NCBI GenBank assembly: GCA_003648815.1
Contig: QMPZ01000001.1
Coordinates: 1-53,372 of the forward strand
DNA from: Candidatus Aerophobota bacterium
GTDB lineage: Bacteria; Aerophobota; Aerophobia; Aerophobales; B47-G16
DNA length: 53,372 nt
Reading direction: 5' to 3'
Below, piece by piece: positions 16,426 through 23,995 of the stretch (the first letter of the stretch is position 1; every line of letters starts with the position of its first letter). The notes below the pieces were generated by a model. It had not been told where the DNA came from, searched no databases, and saw only the letters and a list, made by a program, of their open reading frames with translations. Both the position numbers and the translations under genes were made by a program.

Positions 16426-17136
16426 GTGAGCTTTGATTTAGCTCGAAAAAGACAACTGGAGGAATTTCAGAGAAGGTTGGGCATTAAGTTTTCCAACCTG
16501 GAGCTTTTTGATCAAGCCTTGACCCATATCTCTTATGCTAAATCTTTGGACAAAGAGGACATTCCCTATAATGAGAGACTGGAGTTCTTAGGGGATGCGG
16601 TGCTGGAGTTGGTGGTGGCGGAATATCTGTTCCGAAGATATCCCAACTCAAGCGAGGGAGATCTTTCCAAGCTTCGCTCTATAATTGTCTCCGAGGAAGC
16701 ACTTTCTTATTGTGCCCGAAAGATCAAGGTAGGAGATTATCTTTTGGTGGGCAAGGATCAGGAGGGAATTCGCTCTCAAAGTGCCTTATTAGCTGATGCC
16801 TATGAGGCGATAATTGGAGCTCTTTATCTTGATGGAGGACTTGAGGTAGTGCGGGATTTCATATTGAGAATACTCCTTAAAGAAGAGGAAAAGATCAAGG
16901 AGATAAGGGATTTTAAGTCCAGGCTTCAGGAATATACCCAGTCTCTTTACAAGTCCATTCCTGAGTATGAGACAGTTCAGGAGGTTGGTCCTGATCATAA
17001 TAAGACGTTTAAGGTTAGGGTGAAGGTAGAAGGAAGAGTTTTGGGAGAAGGATGGGGTTCAACTAAAAGAAAGGCAGAAAAGATGGCTGCTAAGTGTGCC
17101 TGGGAGAAGATAGAACAGGCAAGGGGTGAGAAGTGA
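16426..17136 (+). CDS. rnc: Ribonuclease III
   Basis: Cleaves double-stranded RNA in rRNA maturation and mRNA turnover. The 236-residue protein has the catalytic signature NERLEFLGDAVLEL, the second acidic site DAYEAIIGALYLDGG, and a C-terminal double-stranded RNA-binding domain (YKSIPEYETVQE to RKAEKMAAKCAWE). The start is GTG 16,426; the ATG two bases earlier is followed directly by a stop. Coupled to fabF, as in many bacteria. Confidence 0.96.
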   Translation: MSFDLARKRQLEEFQRRLGIKFSNLELFDQALTHISYAKSLDKEDIPYNERLEFLGDAVLELVVAEYLFRRYPNSSEGDLSKLRSIIVSEEALSYCARKIKVGDYLLVGKDQEGIRSQSALLADAYEAIIGALYLDGGLEVVRDFILRILLKEEEKIKEIRDFKSRLQEYTQSLYKSIPEYETVQEVGPDHNKTFKVRVKVEGRVLGEGWGSTKRKAEKMAAKCAWEKIEQARGEK

Positions 17137-17148
17137 GGGGGAGCAAGG

Positions 17149-18498
17149 ATGAGCTCGCTTTTAATCAGTGCTTCAGGGGTGCGAGGGATAGTGGGCGAGG
17201 CGCTTACTCCTGAGGTGGCAGTCAGATTTTCCGCTGCTTTTGGGAGGTTCGTTAAGGGTGGTGCGGTGGTTGTGGGTTCAGATACCCGTACCTCAAACGA
17301 GATGTTCAGATACGCTGTTTTTAGCGGTTTGCTTTCCACCGGTTGCACGGTCATAGATGTGGGAATTTGCCCTACTCCCTCGTTGCAGCTCTTAGTGGAA
17401 AGCTTAGGGGCTGACGGAGGAGTTGCTATTACCGGAAGCCATAATCCTGTAGAATGGAATGCCTTGAAGTTTATCCGGGGTGACGGCCTCTTTCTCTATC
17501 CCGAGGAAGGAGAAAGGCTCCTGCAGATATATCAGGAGGATAGAATAAGACGGGTAGCCTGGGACAGGATAAGAAAGGTTCGTAGGGAAGAGTCCGCCAT
17601 AGAAAATCATATAAGAAGGATTTTAAGTGTAGTAGATAGGGAAAAGATCAAAAGGAAAGGATTTAAAGTGGTCATCGATGCCTGTAATGGCGCAGGCGCA
17701 TTGATCAGTCCTGAGGTTCTCCGACGTTTGGGATGCAAGGTGATAAAGCTTAACTGTGAGCCTAACGGTATTTTTCCCCATCCTCCGGAGCCGGTTCCCT
17801 CAAATTTGGGTGAGCTTTCCCGCGTGGTCAGAAACGAGGGAGCAGATATTGGCTTTGCTCACGATGCAGATGCGGATAGGGTAGCTCTTGTATCAGAGAA
17901 AGGAGAAGTCCCCCCGCCGCATTATTCCCTTCTTCTTGCGACGAGGTTCGTCCTTTCAAGGAAGCCAGGGACGGTAGTTACCAACCTTTCCACCACCCAG
18001 GCCTTAGAAGATATAGCAAAAGAGTATAACTGTGAGCTGATAAGGACAAAGGTCGGAGATATTTACGTATCTCGTTGTATGAGGGAGAAAAAGGCAACCA
18101 TCGGCGGAGAGGGAAATGGAGGAGTAATTATTCCTGAAGTTCATTACGCCCGAGATGGGATTGCCGCTATGGCTTTATTATTAGAATATTTAGCTACCTG
18201 TCAGAGGCCCGTTTCAGAGTTGATTAAGGAGGTACCGCGCTACTATATGATTCAGAAGAAAGTGAAATTTCCCAGAGAAAACTTTCCTTCTCTTGAAGGA
18301 AATTTAAAGAGGAAGTTTAAGGAAGACGAGCTCAACTTTCTCGATGGTGTTAGAATCAACCTGAAGGAGGGTTGGATTCATATAAGAGCATCTGGCACAG
18401 AGCCTGTAACTCGCATAATTTCTGAGGCAAGAACTAAAGAAAAGGCGCAAGCTTTATATAATCTGGCTCTTGAGTATCTGAAATTGAGCAGGAAGTAA
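17149..18498 (+). CDS. glmM: Phosphoglucosamine mutase (phosphohexomutase family)
   Basis: Interconverts glucosamine 6- and 1-phosphate for peptidoglycan precursor synthesis. The 449-residue protein shows ASGVRGIVGEALTPE at the start, the phosphoserine loop ITGSHNP with Ser97, the metal site HDADADR (Asp239, 241, 243), and the substrate loop RASGTEPVTRII. The loop has TGSHNP rather than the SASHNP usual in bacterial GlmM, so phosphomannomutase or phosphoglucomutase activity is also possible. The ATG at 17,149 follows GGGGAGCAAGG. Confidence 0.85.
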   Translation: MSSLLISASGVRGIVGEALTPEVAVRFSAAFGRFVKGGAVVVGSDTRTSNEMFRYAVFSGLLSTGCTVIDVGICPTPSLQLLVESLGADGGVAITGSHNPVEWNALKFIRGDGLFLYPEEGERLLQIYQEDRIRRVAWDRIRKVRREESAIENHIRRILSVVDREKIKRKGFKVVIDACNGAGALISPEVLRRLGCKVIKLNCEPNGIFPHPPEPVPSNLGELSRVVRNEGADIGFAHDADADRVALVSEKGEVPPPHYSLLLATRFVLSRKPGTVVTNLSTTQALEDIAKEYNCELIRTKVGDIYVSRCMREKKATIGGEGNGGVIIPEVHYARDGIAAMALLLEYLATCQRPVSELIKEVPRYYMIQKKVKFPRENFPSLEGNLKRKFKEDELNFLDGVRINLKEGWIHIRASGTEPVTRIISEARTKEKAQALYNLALEYLKLSRK

Positions 18499-18504
18499 CA
18501 GATG

Positions 18505-18533
18505 TTGACCGGTCCTTTATTTTGTTATATTAT
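18505..18533 (+). promoter_or_regulatory. Strong predicted sigma70 promoter for the HD-GYP cluster
   Basis: TTGACC at 18,505-18,510 and TATTAT at 18,528-18,533, separated by exactly 17 bp. It lies just after glmM and 34 bp before a short peptide gene, so it should transcribe the peptide, HD-GYP and DUF5317 genes and perhaps pilT. Confidence 0.75.
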
Positions 18534-18566
18534 AAAATGACTAAATAAAATGAGGAGGTGAGATAG

Positions 18567-18659
18567 ATGAGGGCGAGTTTAAAGGTAAAGCTTTTGAGGG
18601 CTTTGTTCGTAATTATGGCGCTTCTGCTCGCCGGGGGAGCTAATTACAAGTGGGGATAA
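18567..18659 (+). CDS. Short hydrophobic peptide, 30 residues
   Basis: Starts at ATG 18,567, seven bases after a near-ideal ribosome site (GAGGAGGTG, 18,552-18,560). The peptide has a basic N-terminus (MRASLKVKLLR), a hydrophobic core (ALFVIMALLLAGGA) and a short NYKWG tail, the layout of a signal peptide or single membrane helix. It is first in the transcript from the promoter at 18,505 and lies 49 bp before a membrane HD-GYP gene. I do not recognise a named family. A secreted signal, a regulatory leader or a small membrane partner are all possible. Confidence 0.6.
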   Translation: MRASLKVKLLRALFVIMALLLAGGANYKWG

Positions 18660-18708
18660 GGAATAGGATCTATCTCTTTTACTTTCTGTAAAATAAGGGG
18701 GAGGAGTA

Positions 18709-19959
18709 TTGCCCGAACTTTCGAGAAAAGTACGGTTATATGTAACTGCAGTTAGTATAGCGGGGATAGTTCTGTTAATTCGTTGGACATGGAGCATTAC
18801 CTTTAGCTGGAAGTTGTTAGGAGAGTTTCCTTTTTGGGCATCTTTAGCCATACTTGCCGAGTTAGGCCCGGTAGCTCTACCACAGGGGGGATTTGTCACC
18901 TTAGGTTTTCCCATAAGCTTCGCTGTTCTTCTTATTTATGGTCCCGGTCTCAGTAGTTGGGTAGCTGTGTGCGGAACGATAGTCGAAGCTAAACGAAGGA
19001 AAAAAGGAGAGTGGTACGTAGTTTTATTTGACCAGACCCAACTTATTTTGTCGATATCAGCAGCCTGGATAGTTTACCAATATATGGGTGGAGAACCCAT
19101 TACCTCTACCTCCTTAGGGCACATCCTCCCCATAGTGGCATCCGCTTTGGCTTACTTTTTAACCAACACCTTTTTAGTAAACACTGTCCTTGCTTTAGAA
19201 AAGGGAATCTCTGTCCTGGAAATGTGGTCAATTAACTTTAAGTGGACTGTCCCAAATTATCTGGCGCAAACTCCTCTTGGCTTTTTGATGGCTGTGCTCT
19301 ACCGGCAAATAAGCTGGTGGGCTGTCCTGTTCCTATGCTTTCCTCTCTTCATCGCTTACTATGCTTATAAGCTGTATGCTGAGCTGCGCAGGCAACATCT
19401 GAGCACTATTCAGGCTTTAGCCACGGCTATAGAGATGAGAGATTCATATACTGAGGATCATTCCATGAGGATGGCTGAGCTTGCGGTAGCTACGGCAAGA
19501 GAACTGCGAGTTCCTGCAAGTGAGGTAGAGGTAATTCGTTATGCAGCGATATTGCATGATATCGGCAAGATCGGCGTCAGTGACCAAATCCTTAATAAAC
19601 CTGCGCAGTTGACTGAGAAAGAGTGGGCTAAGATGAGGGAGCACCCGAAAATAGGGATGGAAATAGTCAGCAAGATTGACTCGCTTAAAGAGGCCTCTCG
19701 CATAGTATATTATCATCATGAGTGGTATAATGGCCAGGGCTATCCTGAAGGGCTGAAGGGGGAAGATATTCCCATAGGTGCGAGGATACTCGCTGTAGTG
19801 GATGCCTATGATGCTATGACCTCTAAGAGGCCTTATCGTTCAGCTTATCCAGTTGAAAGGGCGATAGAAGAACTGAGGAAGAATGCAGGAACGCAGTTCG
19901 ACGGAAAAGTGGTAGAGGCCTTTCTTAAGATTCTAAAATCAGGTCAAAATGTTACTTGA
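18709..19959 (+). CDS. Membrane-bound HD-GYP cyclic-di-GMP phosphodiesterase
   Basis: A 416-residue protein predicted to degrade cyclic di-GMP. Residues 1 to about 225 contain roughly six to seven hydrophobic segments, a membrane sensor module. The C-terminal HD-GYP domain holds all the expected motifs: DHSMRMAELA, ILHDIGKIGV (HD), HPKIG, YYHHEWYNGQGYPEGLKG (HD-GYP loop) and DAYDAMTSKRPYR. The start is TTG 18,709 after GGGGGAGGAG. It overlaps the DUF5317 gene by 11 bp and follows a short hydrophobic peptide gene. What it senses is unknown. Confidence 0.9.
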   Translation: MPELSRKVRLYVTAVSIAGIVLLIRWTWSITFSWKLLGEFPFWASLAILAELGPVALPQGGFVTLGFPISFAVLLIYGPGLSSWVAVCGTIVEAKRRKKGEWYVVLFDQTQLILSISAAWIVYQYMGGEPITSTSLGHILPIVASALAYFLTNTFLVNTVLALEKGISVLEMWSINFKWTVPNYLAQTPLGFLMAVLYRQISWWAVLFLCFPLFIAYYAYKLYAELRRQHLSTIQALATAIEMRDSYTEDHSMRMAELAVATARELRVPASEVEVIRYAAILHDIGKIGVSDQILNKPAQLTEKEWAKMREHPKIGMEIVSKIDSLKEASRIVYYHHEWYNGQGYPEGLKGEDIPIGARILAVVDAYDAMTSKRPYRSAYPVERAIEELRKNAGTQFDGKVVEAFLKILKSGQNVT

Positions 19960-20509
19960 GGTGATGTTTGCCTCACTGGTGATAGGAATTTTAAGAGGGG
20001 GAAAGCTGACGGGGTTGGCTGATCTTCCTCTTGAAAAGGTAGGGTTGGTGATAATGGCTTTTTTGATCCAGTACAGCCTCGTGTTCTTTGGAGAAGGCGG
20101 TTATAACTTATTTTCAAATTGGGGAGTATACCTTCATATACTTTCCTATCTGCTACTGTTGATAGCTATCTGGTATAGTCGGAATATAAGGGGAATGAAG
20201 ATAATAGGGTTAGGAGTTTTGGTTAACTTTATCGTCATCTTATCTAATGGGGGTAGAATGCCGGTATCGGTTGAAGCCTTATCAAGGACAGGATTGGATG
20301 AGATGCTTCCGCTTTTAACGAGCAAAGCCTATGTCATTCACACTATATTGACTCCGGATAGTCGATTAAAACTCTTCTCAGACATCATACCTTTACCTCC
20401 TCCATATCCCAGGCCTCGCGTCTTGAGCATAGGTGACATAATTATGGCCGTAGGAGTCTTTGTCTTGATTCAGCAAGGGATGAAGAGCAATATCCAGAAA
20501 AGGGGATAA
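19949..20509 (+). CDS. DUF5317 membrane protein
   Basis: 186 residues with about five membrane helices. Family features are SNGGRMPVSVEAL (about 91-103), the H(T/L)ILTPDSRLKLFSDIIP segment and IPLPPPYPRPRVLSIGDI before the last helix. DUF5317 proteins have no established function. The 11 bp overlap with the HD-GYP gene indicates translational coupling, so a shared sensory or envelope role is a reasonable inference. It starts at ATG 19,949. Confidence 0.82.
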   Translation: MLLEVMFASLVIGILRGGKLTGLADLPLEKVGLVIMAFLIQYSLVFFGEGGYNLFSNWGVYLHILSYLLLLIAIWYSRNIRGMKIIGLGVLVNFIVILSNGGRMPVSVEALSRTGLDEMLPLLTSKAYVIHTILTPDSRLKLFSDIIPLPPPYPRPRVLSIGDIIMAVGVFVLIQQGMKSNIQKRG

Positions 20510-20520
20510 GGGAGTGTGAG

Positions 20521-21573
20521 ATGGATATACAATCATTGCTTAAGAAGATGCAGGAAATAGGAGCATCGGATTTACACATTGTAGCCGGAGCACCTCCTAT
20601 ATTTCGAGTTAATGGAAAGTTGACTTCTTTGGACGATAAAAGATTAACCGGCGAGGAATCGAAGTTCCTTGTTTACTCGTTGATGACCGAGGAGCAGAAG
20701 AGAAAGTTCGAGAGAACTCGGGAGCTGGATTTTTCTTTCGGTATTTCAGGATTAGGACGATTCAGGATAAACGCACATTTTCAACGAGGATCTGTAGCCT
20801 CCGCCATAAGGTTAATTCCCTATCGTATACCTTCTCTTTCCGAGCTTAACCTTCCTCCTGTCCTTACTGATTTGGCTCTTAAGGAAAGTGGACTGATCTT
20901 GGTGACAGGACCAACTGGTTGCGGAAAATCGACGACATTGGCCTCTATGGTGGAAATAATCAATGAGAAGAAGTTTTCTCATATTATAATCATAGAAGAC
21001 CCTATTGAATATCTACATCATCACAAAAAGAGTATAATAGAACAAAGAGAGGTAGGGACAGATACACTTTCCTTTGGTGCTTCTTTGAAGTATGCTCTTA
21101 GACAGGATCCCGATGTCATCCTGATCGGAGAGATGAGAGATCTTGAGACCATAGCTACAGCTATCACCGCTGCCGAGACAGGTCATTTAATCCTGGCAAC
21201 TCTACATACCCCTGATGCTCCTCAGAGTATTGATCGGATTATTGATGTCTTTCCTCCCCATCAACAAAATCAGGTGAGAATGCAGCTTTCTTCTTGTCTG
21301 CAGGCGGTGATCGCTCAAAGACTTCTTCCAAGGGAGGACAAGAAGGGAAGGATACCCGCTGTGGAGCTGTTAATTGCCACTCCTGCCGTGAGAAATCTCA
21401 TCCGTAGTGGCAAGACCCATCAGTTATATACGGCTATGGAGACAGGAGCTCAGTTTGGGATGCAGACAATGGATCAGGCATTGAAGGACCTGGTAAGAAA
21501 AGGGAGGATAACTCTGGACACAGCTTTATATGTGGCAAGGGATCCGAAGAATTTTCGAGCCTCGTTGAGGTAG
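20521..21573 (+). CDS. pilT: Type IV pilus retraction ATPase
   Basis: A hexameric ATPase that depolymerises type IV pili for twitching motility. The 350-residue protein has normal length, with GASDLHI near the start, Walker A GPTGCGKSTT (about 130), the Asp box IIIEDPIEYLH, Walker B DPDVILIGEMRD, and the His box TGHLILATLHT. The GTGAG before ATG 20,521 serves as ribosome site. No pilB, pilC or pilin genes are near. Its place after an HD-GYP gene suggests cyclic-di-GMP control of motility. Confidence 0.93.
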   Translation: MDIQSLLKKMQEIGASDLHIVAGAPPIFRVNGKLTSLDDKRLTGEESKFLVYSLMTEEQKRKFERTRELDFSFGISGLGRFRINAHFQRGSVASAIRLIPYRIPSLSELNLPPVLTDLALKESGLILVTGPTGCGKSTTLASMVEIINEKKFSHIIIIEDPIEYLHHHKKSIIEQREVGTDTLSFGASLKYALRQDPDVILIGEMRDLETIATAITAAETGHLILATLHTPDAPQSIDRIIDVFPPHQQNQVRMQLSSCLQAVIAQRLLPREDKKGRIPAVELLIATPAVRNLIRSGKTHQLYTAMETGAQFGMQTMDQALKDLVRKGRITLDTALYVARDPKNFRASLR

Positions 21574-21580
21574 CGTCTTC

Positions 21581-22036
21581 ATGAGAAAGAAAGTTTCCAT
21601 GAGATTGATAAGGTTTTACAATCAATATGTGTTTGAGAGGAAAAAGGAAAGTTTCTTCTGGACATTTTTCGCCTTTGGATTCACCGTTATCCTTTCCAGG
21701 CTGATAGTTCTGGACATGGAACGGGGAAAGGCCTTTTTTGGTTATTTATACATAAAAGGGTATCATATACATCATTTTTATTATGGAATAATTCTTTTGA
21801 TTCTTTCTAATTGGTTGGCTTTGATTAGATATAAGAGACTGTATAAAAGGCTCTTTAAGGTGATAACCAGCATCATGTTTGGCGGCGGTCTGGGATTGGT
21901 GGTCGATGAGTTCGGTCTCCTTTTGACCATGGAATTCGGAATTAAGGGCAATTATTGGGCCCCTCAATCTTATTATGCTATAGGAGTGGTGAGCGTTGTC
22001 CTTGCTTTGTGCTTGTTGCTCCTGAAAGCGGATTGA
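21581..22036 (+). CDS. Small polytopic membrane protein with IHHF and DEFG motifs
   Basis: 151 residues with four to five predicted helices. Conserved-looking features are YHIHHFYYGIILLIL (a His cluster at the start of a helix), GGGLGLVVDEFGLLLT and YWAPQSYY. The pairing of a His cluster with Asp/Glu in facing helices suggests a buried metal or proton site, but this is inference. I do not recognise a named family. ATG 21,581 or the internal ATG at 21,599 could be the start. It lies between pilT and recX, with recX starting 18 bp downstream. Confidence 0.7.
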   Translation: MRKKVSMRLIRFYNQYVFERKKESFFWTFFAFGFTVILSRLIVLDMERGKAFFGYLYIKGYHIHHFYYGIILLILSNWLALIRYKRLYKRLFKVITSIMFGGGLGLVVDEFGLLLTMEFGIKGNYWAPQSYYAIGVVSVVLALCLLLLKAD

Positions 22037-22053
22037 AAATCCAGAGGTTGAAG

Positions 22054-22545
22054 ATGAGGGAGGAGTTAGAAAGAGCTTGTAGGTATGCTCTAAGGCTGTT
22101 GGATTATAGAGAGCGAAGCAAGCAGGAGATCAGGGACAGGATGAAGAAAAAGGGATATGGAGATGACCTGATTGAGGAGGTCCTGCGATACTTAGAAGCT
22201 CATAACTTTGTAAACGAGAGAAGATTTGCCCAGATATGGGGGGAACATTGCATAAGGAAAGGTTATGGCAGGAGAAGGACATATATTGAGTTAAGAGAGA
22301 AGGGATTGGAGACGGATCTGATAGATGAGGTCTTGAATGAGCTATATTCCGAGGTGGATGAGACTGGGATGGCTTTGAGTCTGATCAAAAGAAGGAGGTT
22401 TCTCTTGAGGGGGTCCAGAGAATCAAGGATAAGGAGAACCTATGAATTTCTAAGACGCAGGGGTTTTTCTCCTGAGGTAATACACGAGGTTATGAGGGAG
22501 ATTGAGTCAGTAGAAGGATTGACAGATTCTGGAAATATGCTATAG
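22054..22545 (+). CDS. recX: Regulatory protein RecX
   Basis: Modulates RecA filaments. The 163-residue helical protein has the family pattern ALRLLDYRERSKQEI, RMKKKGY, YLEAHNFVNERRFAQIW, a second GYGRRRTYIELREKGL repeat and FLRRRGFSPEVIHEVM. The longer frame from 21,955 would overlap the membrane protein and has no related sequence, so ATG 22,054 is chosen. recA is not adjacent. A promoter for the tRNA genes is embedded in its last codons. Confidence 0.9.
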   Translation: MREELERACRYALRLLDYRERSKQEIRDRMKKKGYGDDLIEEVLRYLEAHNFVNERRFAQIWGEHCIRKGYGRRRTYIELREKGLETDLIDEVLNELYSEVDETGMALSLIKRRRFLLRGSRESRIRRTYEFLRRRGFSPEVIHEVMREIESVEGLTDSGNML

Positions 22546-22546
22546 T
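22519..22546 (+). promoter_or_regulatory. Sigma70 promoter for the tRNA-Lys/Glu/Val cluster
   Basis: A perfect TTGACA at 22,519-22,524 and TATAGT at 22,541-22,546 with a 16 bp spacer, located inside the 3' end of recX. Predicted initiation is only a few bases before tRNA-Lys at 22,559. Confidence 0.75.
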
Positions 22547-22558
22547 AAATACCGAATT

Positions 22559-22631
22559 GAGCCGTTAGCTCAGGTGGTAGAGCATCGGCCTTTTAAGCCG
22601 AGGGTCGCAGGTTCGAATCCTGCACGGCTCA
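22559..22631 (+). tRNA. tRNA-Lys (anticodon TTT)
   Basis: Acceptor stem GAGCCGT/ACGGCTC, anticodon stem TCGGC/GCCGA with loop CTTTTAA, T arm GCAGG TTCGAAT CCTGC, discriminator A. CCA is not encoded. Confidence 0.96.
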
Positions 22632-22652
22632 CCTGAAACAAAGATTTCTTTT

Positions 22653-22727
22653 GCCCTCATCGTCTAGTGGCTAGGACACCGCTCTTTCAAGGCGGTAACG
22701 GGGGTTCAATTCCCCCTGAGGGCGCCA
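22653..22727 (+). tRNA. tRNA-Glu (anticodon TTC)
   Basis: Acceptor stem GCCCTCA/TGAGGGC, anticodon stem CCGCT/GGCGG with loop CTTTCAA, T arm GGGGG TTCAATT CCCCC, discriminator G, CCA encoded. This complements the CTC isoacceptor beside gltX. Confidence 0.95.
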
Positions 22728-22729
22728 AT

Positions 22730-22801
22730 GCGGGGTTAGCTCAGGGGAAGAGCGCTTGCCTTACAAGCAAGAGGTCGTTGGTTCGAATCCATCACCCCGC
22801 A
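22730..22801 (+). tRNA. tRNA-Val (anticodon TAC)
   Basis: Acceptor stem GCGGGGT/ACCCCGC, anticodon stem CTTGC/GCAAG with loop CTTACAA, T-loop TTCGAAT, discriminator A. CCA is not encoded. It starts 2 bp after the CCA of tRNA-Glu. Confidence 0.95.
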
Positions 22802-22831
22802 TCATTAAACTGTGAAGGGGAGATAAAGCTT

Positions 22832-23539
22832 GTGAGCGAGGATCTACCGTTGCTTATCGGGCTGCAAAAGCTGGACTTGGAAATAGATAAGACTTTAAAA
22901 AAGAAGGAGGAGCTAACTTACCAAATTCAAGCGTTGGAGAAAGAACTTGTAAGTTTACAGGAGAAACTCACCGATAAGGAAAGGGAGCTAAAGAATATCA
23001 GAAGGCAGGTGAGGGAGAAAGAGAAGGATATAGAGGAAATGAGTCTGGTGTTAGCCAAACACGAGGAGGAAAAATACAAGGTTAAATCTCAAGGGGAGTT
23101 TACAGCGATAGAGAGGGAAATAGCTCAGGTGGAAAGAAAAAAGGAAGAGACCGAGGACTTGCTCCTTGAATTAATGGAAAGAGAGGAAGAACTAATAAGC
23201 TATCTTCCTTCTTTTAAAAGGGAGACAGAAGAGAAAAGAAAAAGCTTAGGAGAAGAAAAGCAGATCTTGAGCAAGAGTCTGGAAAATCTTGTTCATAAGG
23301 AGGAGAAGTTAAGGAGTGAAAGAAAAAAGAAGGTCTCTCAATTGAACTCTCTCCTCTTAGGGCAGTATGAACAACTACGCAGGACCAAAGATGGATTAGC
23401 TATAGCTGCCGTGAAAAATGGAGTTTGCCAGGGTTGCAATGTGGGAGTTCCTCCTTCTTTGATCAGTCGAATCAGACGAGGAGAGATTGTCTACTGCGAA
23501 AGCTGTAGTCGTATATTATATATAGCGGAGGAGGGATAG
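22832..23539 (+). CDS. Coiled-coil C4-type zinc-ribbon protein
   Basis: 235 residues: a long alpha-helical coiled coil (about 15-185, rich in Glu and Lys) followed by a C-terminal zinc ribbon with CQGC (199, 202) and CESC (222, 225). Proteins of this type are widespread and sometimes annotated as nucleic-acid-binding. An open frame extends back to 22,667 through two tRNA genes, which is spurious. GTG 22,832 follows AAGGGGAGA. Its place before ruvX and mltG makes it the first protein gene of a long overlapping run. Confidence 0.85.
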   Translation: MSEDLPLLIGLQKLDLEIDKTLKKKEELTYQIQALEKELVSLQEKLTDKERELKNIRRQVREKEKDIEEMSLVLAKHEEEKYKVKSQGEFTAIEREIAQVERKKEETEDLLLELMEREEELISYLPSFKRETEEKRKSLGEEKQILSKSLENLVHKEEKLRSERKKKVSQLNSLLLGQYEQLRRTKDGLAIAAVKNGVCQGCNVGVPPSLISRIRRGEIVYCESCSRILYIAEEG

Positions 23540-23569
23540 TTCGCCAGAAATTTCAAGAAGTTATCTGAA

Positions 23570-23995
23570 ATGCGCATTCTTGGTTTGGATATAGGAGACA
23601 GGAGAATAGGAGTGGCAATAAGCGATCCTTCCCAAACGATAGCTCAGGGAATAGGTCAGATTAGCTGGGATGAATCCCACCGGGATAAGGCACTGGAAGA
23701 GATTAAGGAATTCATTTTTAAATATAAGGTAGTCAAAGTAGTGGTTGGATTGCCCAAGAACATGGAGGGCGAGGAAGGATTTCAGGCAAGGAAAGTTCGA
23801 GACTTTTTAGACTTTTTTTCTTCGAAGATAAAGCTTCCCGTTGCCCTGGTAGATGAGAGATTTTCCACGGTGATGGCGGAGAGAATCTTAAGGGAGCAAG
23901 GGGCATCTTTGTCAGAACGGAAAAAGGCCACAGATAAAATAGCGGCAGCTATAATCTTGCAGGACTACCTGGACTCTCAGAGAAGTAAGGGATGA
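23570..23995 (+). CDS. ruvX: RuvX/YqgF RNase H-fold protein (pre-16S rRNA nuclease)
   Basis: Acts in 16S rRNA 5'-end maturation (YqgF) and has been proposed as a Holliday-junction resolvase. The 141-residue protein has the family start MRILGLDIGDRRIGVAISDP with the first catalytic Asp, VVGLPKNMEGEEG, and VDERFSTVMAE with the second acidic site. ATG 23,570. It overlaps mltG by 4 bp. The ruvX-mltG order near alaS is common in Firmicutes. Confidence 0.93.
   Translation: MRILGLDIGDRRIGVAISDPSQTIAQGIGQISWDESHRDKALEEIKEFIFKYKVVKVVVGLPKNMEGEEGFQARKVRDFLDFFSSKIKLPVALVDERFSTVMAERILREQGASLSERKKATDKIAAAIILQDYLDSQRSKG

Noticed and set aside
22667..22831. N-terminal 55-residue extension of the zinc-ribbon protein.
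   Set aside because: It is translated from the tRNA-Glu and tRNA-Val genes; GTG 22,832 has its own ribosome site.
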